DNA of 64,000 nt from an uncultured Arsenicibacter sp. (GCF_945952095.1 NZ_CAMFHL010000002.1:28107-92106); one strand, 5' to 3'; positions 8,515 through 17,167 are shown, counted from the stretch's first letter. Numbers and translations are program-made. Notes: a model not told the origin generated them from the sequence alone.

Positions 8515-9615
8515 ATGAAAATTACCGCGATTTCGCTTTATCGGTACGATATACCGCTGAAAGCACCGATCACCATTTCGTTGGGAACCATTGACTCGGC
8601 CCGCAATATGCTGGTAGCCATACAAACCGACGAGGGCATAACCGGCTGGGGCGAAGGCTCGCCGTTCTGGATGATTGTCGGCGAAACACAGGCGTCGGGG
8701 CTGGCCGCTGCCCGCGACATGGCGAAACTGCTCGTCGGACGTGACCCGCTCGACATCGAAGGCTGTCTGGATGCCCTGATCCGCTACCTGCCCGGCCATC
8801 CGACAACCCGCTCGGCTTTCGACATGGCGCTGTATGACGTAGCGTCACAGGCGGCCGGCATGCCGTTATACCGGTTTCTGGGCGGGAGCAAACGCGAACT
8901 GGTGACCGACGAAACGATTTACATCAGTACGCCCGAACGCATGGCTGACGACGCACTGCGGATCAAGGCGAACGGGGGAGAAGCCGTTAAAATTAAGCTG
9001 GGCACCAACCGCCGCGATGATATCCGGCGGGTTGAAGCGATCCGGAAAGCCATCGGCGACGACATTCCGGTCCGGACCGATGCTAATCAGGGGTGGGATG
9101 TGGTCACTGCCTCGGCGGTGCTCAAAGCCATAGGCGACCTGAACGTCGAATACTGCGAGCAGCCCGTCCGCCGGCATGATATTCGGGGCCTGCGGCAGGT
9201 GCGGCAGGCTTCGCCCGTCCCGATCATGGCCGACGAATCGCTTTTCGACGCGGTCGATGCTATCCGGCTGGTCCGCGAAGAAGCCGTTGATTACTTCAAC
9301 ATCAAGCTGTCGAAAAGCGGCGGTATTCTGGATGCGCTGCGGATCATCGGTATTGCCGAAGCCGCCGCAACCTGCTGCATGATCGGCTGTATGTCGGAGT
9401 CGCGGCTGGGCATTACGGCTAAGGCTCACCTTGCGTCTGCACGCCGGAATGTGACATTCTATGATCTGGACGCCCATTTCGAACATGCCATTGACCCCGT
9501 CGTTGGCGGGGCAACCTACGCCGGCTACCATATTACTCTACCCGACGTGCCGGGACTTGGTGCTACCGTTGATGCCGCTTTCCTTGCCAATTGCGAAAAA
9601 GAAACGTTTGTTTAA
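8515..9615 (+). CDS. Dipeptide epimerase (enolase superfamily, L-Ala-D/L-Glu epimerase type)
   Basis: 366 residues. All active-site residues of the muconate-lactonizing subgroup are in register: the KIK pair Lys159/Lys161, metal ligands Asp189 (TDAN), Glu215 (CEQP) and Asp240 (ADES), and the second acid/base Lys264 (NIKLSKSGG). This spacing closely matches YcjG/YkfB-type epimerases, which interconvert L-Ala-D-Glu and L-Ala-L-Glu during murein peptide recycling. Dipeptide specificity cannot be fixed from sequence. The stop overlaps the first base pairs of a heptamer array. Confidence 0.88.
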   Translation: MKITAISLYRYDIPLKAPITISLGTIDSARNMLVAIQTDEGITGWGEGSPFWMIVGETQASGLAAARDMAKLLVGRDPLDIEGCLDALIRYLPGHPTTRSAFDMALYDVASQAAGMPLYRFLGGSKRELVTDETIYISTPERMADDALRIKANGGEAVKIKLGTNRRDDIRRVEAIRKAIGDDIPVRTDANQGWDVVTASAVLKAIGDLNVEYCEQPVRRHDIRGLRQVRQASPVPIMADESLFDAVDAIRLVREEAVDYFNIKLSKSGGILDALRIIGIAEAAATCCMIGCMSESRLGITAKAHLASARRNVTFYDLDAHFEHAIDPVVGGATYAGYHITLPDVPGLGATVDAAFLANCEKETFV

Positions 9616-9712
9616 ATGAATAATGTAACATGGGAAATGGATAATGTTGCCGGGTGACGAGCTGAAAAGCCGCAGGCGCATTATTCATTTGCCATTGTTC
9701 ATTCTACATTCT
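9614..9712. repeat. Inverted pair of AATGnnn heptamer arrays
   Basis: The left side reads AATGAAT, AATGTAA, CATGGGA, AATGGAT, AATGTTG with an exact period of 7. The right side, on the minus strand, reads AATGTAG, AATGAAC, AATGGCA, AATGAAT, AATG, again with period 7. Outer 12-bp arms AAATGAATAATG (9614-9625) and its complement (9679-9690) are perfect. It lies between the epimerase and the GNAT gene. Confidence 0.75.
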
Positions 9713-9723
9713 TTGTACCCATC

Positions 9724-10281
9724 ATGGAGATTACACTTGCCCAAACCGAAACTGACTTACAGGGTATTCTGGCGTTGCAACAGAAAAACCTGACCAAAAA
9801 TTTACCGGCCGATATTCAGAGTCAGCAAGGCTTTGTAACGGTGGAGCACGATCCCGATGTGCTCCGGAAAATGAACGAAGCTGCTCCCCATGTGATCGCC
9901 AAAGACGGCGATACGGTGGTAGGCTATGCCATTACGATGCTGCCGCAGTTCGGTGAATCCGTACCCGAACTGGTGCCGTTGTTTGAACGCCTGGACTCGC
10001 TGGAATACAATGGCCGGTCGCTGGGTAGTCAGCGGTATTATGTTATGGGGCAGATTTGTGTCGGTGAGGGCTATCGGGGGCAGGGCATTTTTGATAAGCT
10101 ATATCAGTTTCACCGCGAAACGTACAGCGACCGGTTTGATGTGTTTGTCACTGATATTTCAGAGCGGAATACCCGCAGCCAGCGTGCACACGAGCGGGTT
10201 GGGTTCAGGCCCATCAGCCGTTTCTACGACAGCAACCTGAACGAAACCTGGATTATCGTGGTCTGGGACTGGACGCTGTAA
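9724..10281 (+). CDS. GNAT family N-acetyltransferase
   Basis: 185 residues. The acetyl-CoA binding motif A is visible as QICVGEGYRGQGIFDKLY around residues 113-130. It is followed by VTDISERNTRSQRAHERVGF, the strand-helix pair typical of GNAT proteins, where a residue in the AHERVGF helix often acts as acid. No N-terminal signal, so cytoplasmic. The acceptor substrate cannot be predicted. The TAA stop abuts a terminator-like hairpin. Confidence 0.85.
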   Translation: MEITLAQTETDLQGILALQQKNLTKNLPADIQSQQGFVTVEHDPDVLRKMNEAAPHVIAKDGDTVVGYAITMLPQFGESVPELVPLFERLDSLEYNGRSLGSQRYYVMGQICVGEGYRGQGIFDKLYQFHRETYSDRFDVFVTDISERNTRSQRAHERVGFRPISRFYDSNLNETWIIVVWDWTL

Positions 10282-10301
10282 AACGGAATGGTATTCCGTT
10301 T
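10281..10301 (+). terminator. Hairpin after the GNAT gene
   Basis: AAACGGAAT (10281-10289), loop GGT, ATTCCGTTT (10293-10301), directly after the stop codon. The A-rich/T-rich arms could serve transcription from either side. A second AACGGA ... TCCGTT pairing is present further on (about 10347-10381), before the aag stop. Confidence 0.5.
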
Positions 10302-10380
10302 GTTTGCTGACAGACTCATCGCTCGTGTGCTTATTGAGTGCTTGTGAAACGGAACACCATCGCGCGGTGACCGATCCGTT

Positions 10381-11022
10381 TTACAGTTTACTTACAAACC
10401 GGTTGCCTTTAACGTAATAGCGATAAGGCAGGTCAGCACCCTGGGTGATGCCGATGCGGGTGGTCGTAACCATGTCAAAACCGGTCAGGACGGGGCCACG
10501 GATGGCCAGCGTACCGGTTTCCAGCGACGAAAAGTTGTGGGCCGGCTGCTTAATACCCATGGCGATGACCAGCTTACCGGGGCCGTTACACAAATCACGC
10601 AGCCCATTCCGCGTGGCCGGGTCGAACAGGCGGCCGGCGGCTTCGCTCCGGCGCATGGCCATCAGGTCAATGCCTTCGGTTGGTTGTAAGGCCCTGATCA
10701 GAACCGCCTCGCCAACTTCTTCAGGGCCTGTTACAACATTGAGGCAGTAATACATGCCATAAATCTGGTAGACATAAACCGTACCGGCCGGGCCGAACAT
10801 GGCCGCATTCCGCTGCGTTTTCCGGCGATAGGCATGGCAGGCCGGATCACCGGTCAGATAGCCTTCCGTCTCAACAATAATACCGGCCGTTGTTCCTTCC
10901 GGACTTTCGTGGACAAGCTCATACCCCAGTAATCGCTGCGCCAGGGTGAGTGTGTCGTGTTGTTCGTAAAAAGAAATGGTGGCACGTTGCTGCGTGCCAC
11001 CACCTGTTATCTGTTCTGTCAT
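10381..11022 (-). CDS. DNA-3-methyladenine glycosylase (AAG/MPG family)
   Basis: 213 residues. AQRLLGYELVHE, the conserved ETEGY with catalytic Glu (near residue 52), CHAYRRKTQRNAAMFGPAGTVYVY and a C-terminal LCNGPGKL motif identify the monofunctional alkyladenine glycosylase fold. It excises 3-methyladenine and related alkylated purines. The window also holds an unrelated HhH-type glycosylase at 28.0 kb, so the cell has two pathways. The first 15 or so residues (TGGGTQQR part) are encoded by a hairpin repeat and are not part of the conserved domain. It is 8 bp downstream of yicC, likely in one operon. Confidence 0.92.
   Translation of the reverse strand: MTEQITGGGTQQRATISFYEQHDTLTLAQRLLGYELVHESPEGTTAGIIVETEGYLTGDPACHAYRRKTQRNAAMFGPAGTVYVYQIYGMYYCLNVVTGPEEVGEAVLIRALQPTEGIDLMAMRRSEAAGRLFDPATRNGLRDLCNGPGKLVIAMGIKQPAHNFSSLETGTLAIRGPVLTGFDMVTTTRIGITQGADLPYRYYVKGNRFVSKL
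10977..11002. repeat. Hairpin repeat inside the 5' end of aag
   Basis: TGGTGGCACG (10977-10986), six-base loop, and the exact complement (10993-11002). The ten-base arm is the same word as the core of the inverted repeat at 7199-7261. It encodes the non-conserved GGGTQQRA segment of the glycosylase. Confidence 0.6.
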
Positions 11023-11030
11023 GAATGAAG

Positions 11031-11921
11031 TTAAATTACATTCATGGTCTGTTCCTTGATTTTTTCGAGCTCATCTTTCATCTGTACCACAAACCGCTGA
11101 ATCACGGCATCATTGGCTTTCGAACCGATGGTGTTGATCTCGCGGCCGATTTCCTGCGAAATGAAATTCAGCTTTTTACCGTTGGCGTCTGTTGACTCCA
11201 GTACTTCAAGGAAGTAAACCAGGTGATTGCGTAAGCGGACTTTCTCTTCCGAGATGTCGAACTTCTCGATATAGTAAACCAGTTCCTGCTCGAAACGGTT
11301 TTGATCAAATTCTTCGTTGCCCAGCAGTTCGGTTACGGCAGCCCGCATCCGTTCCCGCACGGCCGGGATCCGCAGGACATCCTGCTGCTCAATGTCGGCC
11401 AGCCGGTTGCTGATGGTCTGAATGTATTCGCGCAGGGCAATCTCCAGGGTGGCACCTTCCTGCTGCCGGAATTCATTGCACCGTTGCAGGGCAAGTGTAA
11501 GCGACTCCTGAATCACCTGCCAGTCGTTGGCGTTCGCTTCCGGATCGGTCGTGGCTTCGGTAACGTAGGCATTTGGCTGTTGCAGGGCCATTTTCAGCAC
11601 ATCGGTGTCATTCACACTCATCAGCATCAGATTGGCCGTTTCCTTAATGTCGGCAACGTAGGCAGACACCAGCGGCCGGTTAATCGTCAGGCCCGGGCGC
11701 ACATCAACGGTACGGGCAATGTTCAGATTCAGCTCTACCTTACCGCGCTCGAGCTGCTGGGTTACCCGGTTGCGGATCTCAATTTCCTTATCAGAAAAGC
11801 TTTTCGGTATCCGGCAGAAAATGTCGAGAAACTTCGAGTTCAGGGTTTTGATCTCGATGGTAACCGTCAGCCCGTTGGCTTCGACAGTGGCGCTGCCAAA
11901 GCCCGTCATTGATTTTAACAT
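11031..11921 (-). CDS. YicC/YloC family endoribonuclease
   Basis: 296 residues, the usual length. It begins with the family signature MLKSMTGFGSA and ends with the conserved INTIGSKAND and VVQMKDELEKIKEQ segments (DUF1732 part). Members such as E. coli YicC are reported to cleave RNA; the biological substrate here is not known. It lies between pdxA upstream and aag downstream on the minus strand; the 56-bp gap to pdxA holds the CGATTTA array. Confidence 0.92.
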   Translation of the reverse strand: MLKSMTGFGSATVEANGLTVTIEIKTLNSKFLDIFCRIPKSFSDKEIEIRNRVTQQLERGKVELNLNIARTVDVRPGLTINRPLVSAYVADIKETANLMLMSVNDTDVLKMALQQPNAYVTEATTDPEANANDWQVIQESLTLALQRCNEFRQQEGATLEIALREYIQTISNRLADIEQQDVLRIPAVRERMRAAVTELLGNEEFDQNRFEQELVYYIEKFDISEEKVRLRNHLVYFLEVLESTDANGKKLNFISQEIGREINTIGSKANDAVIQRFVVQMKDELEKIKEQTMNVI

Positions 11922-11930
11922 ACGTAGTTT

Positions 11931-11977
11931 CGATTTACGATTTACAACGTGCGGGGTTCAGCCGCGAATCGTAAATC
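11931..11977. repeat. CGATTTA heptamer inverted repeat between pdxA and yicC
   Basis: CGATTTACGATTTAC is a 7-bp tandem word. GATTTACGATT (11932-11942) is perfectly complementary to 11967-11977, with a GC-rich centre. The right arm reaches the pdxA stop codon, overlapping it by one base. Confidence 0.7.
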
Positions 11978-13785
11978 TATTTTTCAATGGTTTGTTTCTG
12001 GAGTTTACTGGCCTCAAGCTCCTGATGCTCTTTCCGTTTACGGGCCACATCGCAGGCCAGATAAATCGCCTGGACCATCGACGTTTCGTCGGCAATACCT
12101 TTACCGGCAATGTCGTAGGCCGTGCCATGATCGGGCGATGTACGGATAAACGGCAGACCGGCTGTAAAATTCACGCCTTCGTCGAAAGCAATGGTTTTAA
12201 ACGGAATCAGCCCCTGGTCGTGGTACATAGCCAGCACGGCGTCGAATTTCTTGTAAGAACGGGTGCCAAAGAACCCGTCGGCGGCAAACGGGCCGTATAC
12301 CAGCTGCCCTTTCTGGCGCAGGTCATTGATCAGCGGCCTGATAATCTCATTTTCTTCGTTGCCCAGCAACCCTTCTTCGCCGGCGTGCGGGTTGAGGCCG
12401 AGCACCGCAATTTTTGGTTTGGCAATGCCGAAATCAAGCTTGAGTGACTGCATCATCAGGCTGAGTTTCTGCTGGATTTTCTCCCGCGTAACGGCCTGCT
12501 TAACCTCGCCCAGCGGGATATGCCCCGTCACGACGCCAACGCGCAGGTAATCGCTCACGAGGAACATCAGGCTGTCTGCCGCTCCGGCTGCTTCGGCGAG
12601 GTATTCGGTATGGCCCGGAAACTTAAAGTCGTCAGACTGAATATTATATTTGTTAATCGGCGCCGTAATCAGCGCGTCAAGCTTACCGGCTTTCAGGTCT
12701 TCAACACCGCGCTGCAAACAGGCAAAGGCGGCCTGTCCGGCTTCCGGTGTCACTTTACCCGGCTGAATCTCCTGCGGAGGCTGTCCCGGCTGTGTGCCTG
12801 CCTGATCGCTCCAGCAGGTGATGACGTTAGTCAGTTTGTGGCTGGCCTGCCCGATGTGCTGGATGCCGTTCAGGTTCCAGTCCTTCAGATTCAGCACGTT
12901 GCGATACCGGTTCAGTACCCGCATGGAGCCATAAATAACCGGTGTACACAGCCGCTGCATCCGGTTGTGCTGTAAGGCTTTCAGGATAACTTCCGGGCCG
13001 ATGCCGTTGTAATCGCCGAGGGAAATGCCGATAACCAGCCGCTCCTGATTGGCAGGCTGGTCTTTTGCCAGTACACTGGCCTGACGCTGCGACTCTACGT
13101 TTGGCATGTCGCGCAGCGATTGCAGCCCTTCTTCACGCTCCTGGTGACGGTCTTCCCGTGGCTGGCGATCGTTGGCAGGCTGACGGTCTTCCCGTGGCTG
13201 ACGTTGCTGGCGGTCTTCGCGTGGTTGCCGGTCATCGGTAGGCTGGCGTTCTTCGCGGGCCTGTTTTTGCTGTTGGCGATCCTGCGGCAGGCGATCCTGC
13301 GGCAGGCGCTCCTGCTGAACCGGTTTTTCAGCCCGTTCTTCAGCCACTACCCGTTCTTCGCGGGGCTGCTTTTGCTGTTGGCGCTCCTGCGGCAGGCGAT
13401 CCTGCGGTTGGCGTTCGTCGGCAGGCTGACGATCTTCCCTTGGCTGACGTTGCTGACGGTCTTCCCGCGCCTGACCGTCCTTATTGCCATGCTGGCGCTG
13501 GTCGTTGTGATTACGGTGCCGGTCGTGCCGGTTGTTATGACCGCCTTCGCGCTGGCCGTTCTCACGCTGGTTATGCTCGCGGTTGCCGCCCTCACGGTTG
13601 CTGTTTTCACGGTTGCCGTTCTCGCGCTGCCCATGCTGCCGCTGTCCTTCATTGCGTGGATTGCCTTCCCGCGAATGCCGTTGCTCATCGCCACGGGGAT
13701 TGCCCTGACGGGGTGTTTCGTTCCGTTGTCCGGCATCAGCAGGCCGTTCTCCCCGGTTATCTTTATTGTTTTGACGCTGTTCCAT
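11977..13785 (-). CDS. pdxA: 4-hydroxythreonine-4-phosphate dehydrogenase with long low-complexity N-terminal extension
   Basis: 602 residues from the ATG at 13785 (a TTG at 13803 is also in frame). The last 354 residues are a complete PdxA: VIGISLGDYNGIGPEV at the start, metal ligand motif GHTEYLAE, and MYHDQGLIPFK with the second metal histidine. PdxA oxidises 4-phosphohydroxy-L-threonine in pyridoxal phosphate synthesis. The first 248 residues are made of Arg/Glu/Gln/Asn/Asp/His/Gly repeats: NREGG/NRENG-like units first, then QPREDRQ and RLPQDRQ-like units from a repeated 24-base block. This is not part of the family. An in-frame ATG at 13107 would give a 376-residue, near-normal PdxA, so internal initiation is possible. 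Confidence 0.9.
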   Translation of the reverse strand: MEQRQNNKDNRGERPADAGQRNETPRQGNPRGDEQRHSREGNPRNEGQRQHGQRENGNRENSNREGGNREHNQRENGQREGGHNNRHDRHRNHNDQRQHGNKDGQAREDRQQRQPREDRQPADERQPQDRLPQERQQQKQPREERVVAEERAEKPVQQERLPQDRLPQDRQQQKQAREERQPTDDRQPREDRQQRQPREDRQPANDRQPREDRHQEREEGLQSLRDMPNVESQRQASVLAKDQPANQERLVIGISLGDYNGIGPEVILKALQHNRMQRLCTPVIYGSMRVLNRYRNVLNLKDWNLNGIQHIGQASHKLTNVITCWSDQAGTQPGQPPQEIQPGKVTPEAGQAAFACLQRGVEDLKAGKLDALITAPINKYNIQSDDFKFPGHTEYLAEAAGAADSLMFLVSDYLRVGVVTGHIPLGEVKQAVTREKIQQKLSLMMQSLKLDFGIAKPKIAVLGLNPHAGEEGLLGNEENEIIRPLINDLRQKGQLVYGPFAADGFFGTRSYKKFDAVLAMYHDQGLIPFKTIAFDEGVNFTAGLPFIRTSPDHGTAYDIAGKGIADETSMVQAIYLACDVARKRKEHQELEASKLQKQTIEK

Positions 13786-13952
13786 ACATAAATTCAGAAG
13801 CAATACAGGACTGCAAGCTCAGTCGGGAATAAATAAAGTATCGGCTTTGCCTGACCTCAATACGCCTTGCGGGAATTATTCATTCCGGTGTACCGTTCCA
13901 ATAAAGTATACATCATTCATAAAATCCATTGCAAGTTACGAAAAGCGAACGG

Positions 13953-14912
13953 ATGTCCCAGAGTAAGCGTACCATTCTCATTGCTGATGACATGCACCCT
14001 TCTGTTTTTGCCATGCTCGATGGCGCGGGGTTTGCGTATGATTATCAACCTCAAATCACTCGTGCTGAACTACTGAATGCCCTTGCGGCCTATGACGGAC
14101 TATTTATCCGGAGTAAAACCCGTATTGATGAAGAGGTGCTCGAAAAGGCGCCGGCGCTGCAATTCATCGGGCGTGCGGGGGCGGGGCTGGACTTAATTGA
14201 TTTAGCGGCAACCGGAAAACGGGATATTCAGGTGTTTCATGCCGGTGAGGGAAACCGCGATGCCGTTGGGGAGCAGGTAGTCGGAATGCTGCTGTGTCTG
14301 CTGGCAAATATTCTGAAAGCAGATCAGGAGGTGCGTCAGGGTATCTGGGATCGCGAAGGTAACCGTGGCTATGAACTGGGTAGTATGACTGTCGGCCTGA
14401 TCGGATACGGCAACAACGGCCAGGCAACGGCCCGCCGCCTGAGCGGGTTTGGCTGTAAGGTACTGGCTTATGACAAATACAGGACTGACTACAGCGACGA
14501 CTGGGCACAGGAAGCAACTATGGAGCAGATTATGGCCGAAGCCGATGTACTGAGCCTGCATATTCCGCTGACTGCCGAAACGAAGAATCTCATAAACGAC
14601 GAATTCATAGGCCGCTTAGCCAAACCGTTTTATCTGATCAATGCCTCGCGCGGCGAGGTGGCATCTTTATCGGCCATTGTTCAGGGGCTCGAAAGCGGGA
14701 AACTGCGCGGAGCCTGTCTGGATGTGCTGGAAAATGAAAAACTGAGCAAACTGACGCCTGAGCAGCAAACCGCCTTTGATTACCTGCGCCAATCGCCGAA
14801 AACCGTTCTGACGCCGCATATCGCCGGCTGGACCCACGAAAGCTACGTCCGGATTAATGAGGTGCTGGTGCGGCAGTTGGTGGCAGTCAAAGGCGAAAGA
14901 GTGAAAGAGTGA
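13953..14912 (+). CDS. D-2-hydroxyacid dehydrogenase (phosphoglycerate dehydrogenase-like)
   Basis: 319 residues from the ATG at 13953; an in-frame TTG at 13929 would add eight residues and is unlikely. The NAD-binding motif GYGNNG (in VGLIGYGNNGQATARRL, near residue 150), substrate Arg in NASRGEV, catalytic Glu in LENEKL and His in PHIAGWTHES follow the family order. It lacks the C-terminal ACT/ASB domains of SerA, so it may act as a short 3-phosphoglycerate dehydrogenase or on another 2-hydroxyacid. The final codons (GERVKE and stop) are encoded by an octamer array. Confidence 0.85.
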   Translation: MSQSKRTILIADDMHPSVFAMLDGAGFAYDYQPQITRAELLNALAAYDGLFIRSKTRIDEEVLEKAPALQFIGRAGAGLDLIDLAATGKRDIQVFHAGEGNRDAVGEQVVGMLLCLLANILKADQEVRQGIWDREGNRGYELGSMTVGLIGYGNNGQATARRLSGFGCKVLAYDKYRTDYSDDWAQEATMEQIMAEADVLSLHIPLTAETKNLINDEFIGRLAKPFYLINASRGEVASLSAIVQGLESGKLRGACLDVLENEKLSKLTPEQQTAFDYLRQSPKTVLTPHIAGWTHESYVRINEVLVRQLVAVKGERVKE

Positions 14913-14920
14913 AAAAGTGG
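14891..14920. repeat. GAGTGAAA octamer array at a gene end
   Basis: GGCGAAA, GAGTGAAA, GAGTGAAA, AAGTGG-type units with period 8 cover the last codons and stop of the dehydrogenase gene. The word is the same as in the array at 4561-4685, 10 kb away. Confidence 0.65.
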
Positions 14921-14976
14921 TCCGCCGTGCGGTGAAAGTGCGATTGCCGTCGTTGATAACCTGTATACGTTCTCTC

Positions 14977-15819
14977 ATGGTCAAATACTTGCTTTTATTG
15001 CTTATGCCTGCATGGATGCAAGCACAGTCATTGCCGGCTAAACTAACGGCCTACCTGAACACGCTGCCCTCGTCGGTGACGGTTAGTCTGGCAGTGGAGT
15101 CGCTGACTGATCAAACGTCATTTTACCATAACGCCGACGACCGCAGCCCTTCGGCAAGCATTATCAAGCTACCGGTGATGGTGGAGGCCATGGAACAGGT
15201 GAAAGCCGGAACCTTTGTCCTGACAGAAAAGCACCTGCTGACGGAAGCAGAGAAGGCCGGTGGCTCAGGCGTTTTGCAAACCTACGCGGCCGGCAGCCCT
15301 GTAACTAATCTGGAGCTGGTAACGCTGATGATGACGCACAGCGATAACACGGCAACTAATATCCTCATTCATACACTGGGCCGCGACGCCATCAACCGCC
15401 GGATCAAGGCTATGGGCCTGCGACAGACACAGCTCAACCGGATTATGATGGACACCGCAGCTGTCCGGCGGGGCATCGAAAACTACGTAACTGCCCGCGA
15501 GATGAATACGTTGCTGACGGCAATTTACCGGCAGCAGGTGGCTACACCGGCTTTGTGCGGGCAAATGCTCGACATTCTGAAACAGAACACCGACACGTTG
15601 ACGATTCCGCGCCTGATTCCCAAAACCGGTTCGGCAGGCCCTGTGGCCATCGCGCACAAAACCGGAACACTGGCTTATGTGCGGGGAGATGCCGGTATTG
15701 TGTATGCCCGCCGCCCGTTTGTGATGTCGGTGCTGGTGCGGGGAACAACCACGGAAAAAGCGGAGCAGATCATCGGCGAACTGGCCCTGCACTGCTTTAC
15801 GCATTTCGACCGGCCATAA
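14977..15819 (+). CDS. Secreted serine hydrolase of class A beta-lactamase fold lacking Glu166
   Basis: 280 residues from the ATG at 14977, with a signal peptide (cleavage near MQAQ). The three beta-lactamase/PBP motifs are present: Ser61-x-x-Lys64 (SIIK), Ser122-Asp-Asn and Lys228-Thr-Gly. In the omega-loop, where class A enzymes have ExxLN with the deacylating Glu166, the sequence reads LNRIMMD. That MMD form belongs to beta-lactamase-related hydrolases without the general base. A role as penicillin-binding or peptidoglycan hydrolase-like enzyme is therefore more likely than resistance. Single gene, between the dehydrogenase and a convergent lipoprotein. Confidence 0.82.
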   Translation: MVKYLLLLLMPAWMQAQSLPAKLTAYLNTLPSSVTVSLAVESLTDQTSFYHNADDRSPSASIIKLPVMVEAMEQVKAGTFVLTEKHLLTEAEKAGGSGVLQTYAAGSPVTNLELVTLMMTHSDNTATNILIHTLGRDAINRRIKAMGLRQTQLNRIMMDTAAVRRGIENYVTAREMNTLLTAIYRQQVATPALCGQMLDILKQNTDTLTIPRLIPKTGSAGPVAIAHKTGTLAYVRGDAGIVYARRPFVMSVLVRGTTTEKAEQIIGELALHCFTHFDRP

Positions 15820-15850
15820 AAAATTCCGGAAGCAGGCTGCTTCCGGAATC
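15818..15850 (-). terminator. Rho-independent terminator of the lipocalin-like lipoprotein gene
   Basis: ATTCCGGAAGCA (15823-15834), loop GGC, complement (15838-15849). On the minus strand the stem is followed by a run of six T, so it serves the minus-strand gene at 15880-16404. It may also stop the convergent hydrolase gene. Confidence 0.75.
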
Positions 15851-15879
15851 GGATCAACTCAGTTATTGCGTGGATGTAA

Positions 15880-16404
15880 TCAGGCTTTTTTGAAGGCAAT
15901 CGTGATGGTATAGGTACTGGTTTTACCCGATCCGTCTTCCATTTGCTCCTGGTATGACCAGTTCATGGTATTGCCGCTAAAGGTTGCCTTATAAATTGTT
16001 TTGGCGCCGTCGCTGTCGGTCAGGGTTATCTGATCGCCGTTGAGTGCCCACCGGCCGCTGGTATCCAGACCTGTTGCTTCTTCCGGATCGAGGTCTCTGC
16101 ATGACGTAGGGTTGTCGGCTGATATGGTGCCGTCGCCTTTGAATTTAACAGTCAGGTCAGTTAAGCAGGTGCTGCCGGAAAGCTCAACCAGTAACGGCAG
16201 CATATCTGATATCGTTCCGAACGGCTCACCCAGATTGATGGCCGGATTTACCTTCATGGCTGTCATGTGCCAGTTGCCTTCGACCGGTGAGCTGCCGGGG
16301 TTAATTTCCGGCGCAGACTGCTTACAGCCAACGGCAAAAACGGTCATAACCAATGCCATCAGGACAAGAGAACGCAGACGATTGAATGAGAATAATGTGT
16401 TCAT
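15880..16404 (-). CDS. Lipocalin-like lipoprotein
   Basis: 174 residues. The N-terminus has a basic/hydrophobic signal ending FAVGC, a lipobox placing the lipidated Cys near residue 27. The mature part starts VEGNWHMT (the G-x-W of lipocalin-like folds) and continues with alternating beta-strands, including SGRWALNGDQITLTDSDG and a terminal YTITIAF strand. This resembles the small Bacteroidota lipocalin-like (DUF4923/DUF5004-type) lipoproteins. Ligand and role unknown. Confidence 0.75.
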   Translation of the reverse strand: MNTLFSFNRLRSLVLMALVMTVFAVGCKQSAPEINPGSSPVEGNWHMTAMKVNPAINLGEPFGTISDMLPLLVELSGSTCLTDLTVKFKGDGTISADNPTSCRDLDPEEATGLDTSGRWALNGDQITLTDSDGAKTIYKATFSGNTMNWSYQEQMEDGSGKTSTYTITIAFKKA

Positions 16405-16729
16405 AGCTGTTATTTTTTGTTGTTTGACAGCTCAAAATTGGCCGATGGGCGGCGGGATTCCAGCCTGAACGTGTCTCATCTGCGGATTTAGGTTTATAAA
16501 ATGGTGTTTTCAGGGCCTGAACCGCAAGAGGTATTAATTCGGGAATCAGAAGGAAAATGGCTGTTTTGTACAACATCAATCGGAGTTCATATCAGCTTAC
16601 TTTTATCCGGTTTACTGTATTTTCATTAATTTTAATTCAGCTTTAGTCATTGAGCCATATTGAGTTCGCTAAAATCTTCTCAACTTTACGGGCTTTCTAA
16701 CACATGAATAACAAGTTTCGAATCAACAA
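16405..16729. other. Intergenic region, divergent promoters
   Basis: 325 bp between two divergent genes. The right half (16600-16700) is AT-rich with TTAATTTTAATT runs and is the likely promoter zone of the UPF0145 gene. I saw no convincing -33/-7 pair, RNA gene or repeat. An eleven-codon ORF at 16703 has no visible support. Confidence 0.4.
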
Positions 16730-17047
16730 ATGCTGGTAACTACTACATCTAACATTGAAGGTAAACGCATCACAAAATACATTGGACTGGTTAATGGTGA
16801 GGCCATTATCGGGTCTAACGTGGTTAAGGATTTTTTCTCCAACATCCGCGATGTGGTGAGCAGTCGCTCAGGCGCTTATGAACAGGGGCTGCGGGAGGCC
16901 AAAAGCATTGCGATCAAGGAAATGATCGACCAGGCGCACCGGCTGGGTGGCAATGCCATCATTGGCGTTGACCTCGATTACGAAACAATCGGTAGTGGTG
17001 CCATGCTGATGGTGTCGGCCAACGGTACGGCGGTTGTTGTGGAGTAA
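16730..17047 (+). CDS. UPF0145/YbjQ family protein (heavy-metal-binding domain)
   Basis: 105 residues, full family length. The motifs GEAIIGSN, RSGAYEQGLREA, LGGNAIIGVDLDYETIG and MLMVSANGTAV match YbjQ closely. The fold forms pentameric rings of unknown function; the heavy-metal label comes from domain naming, and no cysteines are present here. Cytoplasmic. Confidence 0.92.
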   Translation: MLVTTTSNIEGKRITKYIGLVNGEAIIGSNVVKDFFSNIRDVVSSRSGAYEQGLREAKSIAIKEMIDQAHRLGGNAIIGVDLDYETIGSGAMLMVSANGTAVVVE

Positions 17048-17167
17048 AAACCGCCCATCCGCCGAAAGACGGGCTCTATCCGAAACGGGTTGCCCCGAAC
17101 CAGCTGAATCACGTAAGTTTATTCATTCATTGCGCCGGTGGTCTGCCGGCTGCTCATCTCCCTTGGA

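Noticed and set aside
8866..9531. 221-residue open frame opposite the dipeptide epimerase
   Set aside because: The sense strand carries all catalytic residues of the enolase superfamily; the antisense frame is a by-product of codon usage.
9616..9720. Integrative element attachment site suggested by the long inverted repeat
   Set aside because: No integrase, tRNA or gene-content break nearby; the repeat belongs to the intergenic word arrays seen throughout the window.
13120..13791. 223-residue hydrophobic open frame opposite the PdxA extension
   Set aside because: It arises from the GC-rich repeats of the Arg/Gln tract. The Leu/Phe/Ala repeats look membrane-like, but there is no start context and it lies fully within the pdxA frame.
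14977..15819. Antibiotic-resistance class A beta-lactamase
   Set aside because: The Glu166 equivalent is missing; the omega-loop belongs to related hydrolases.
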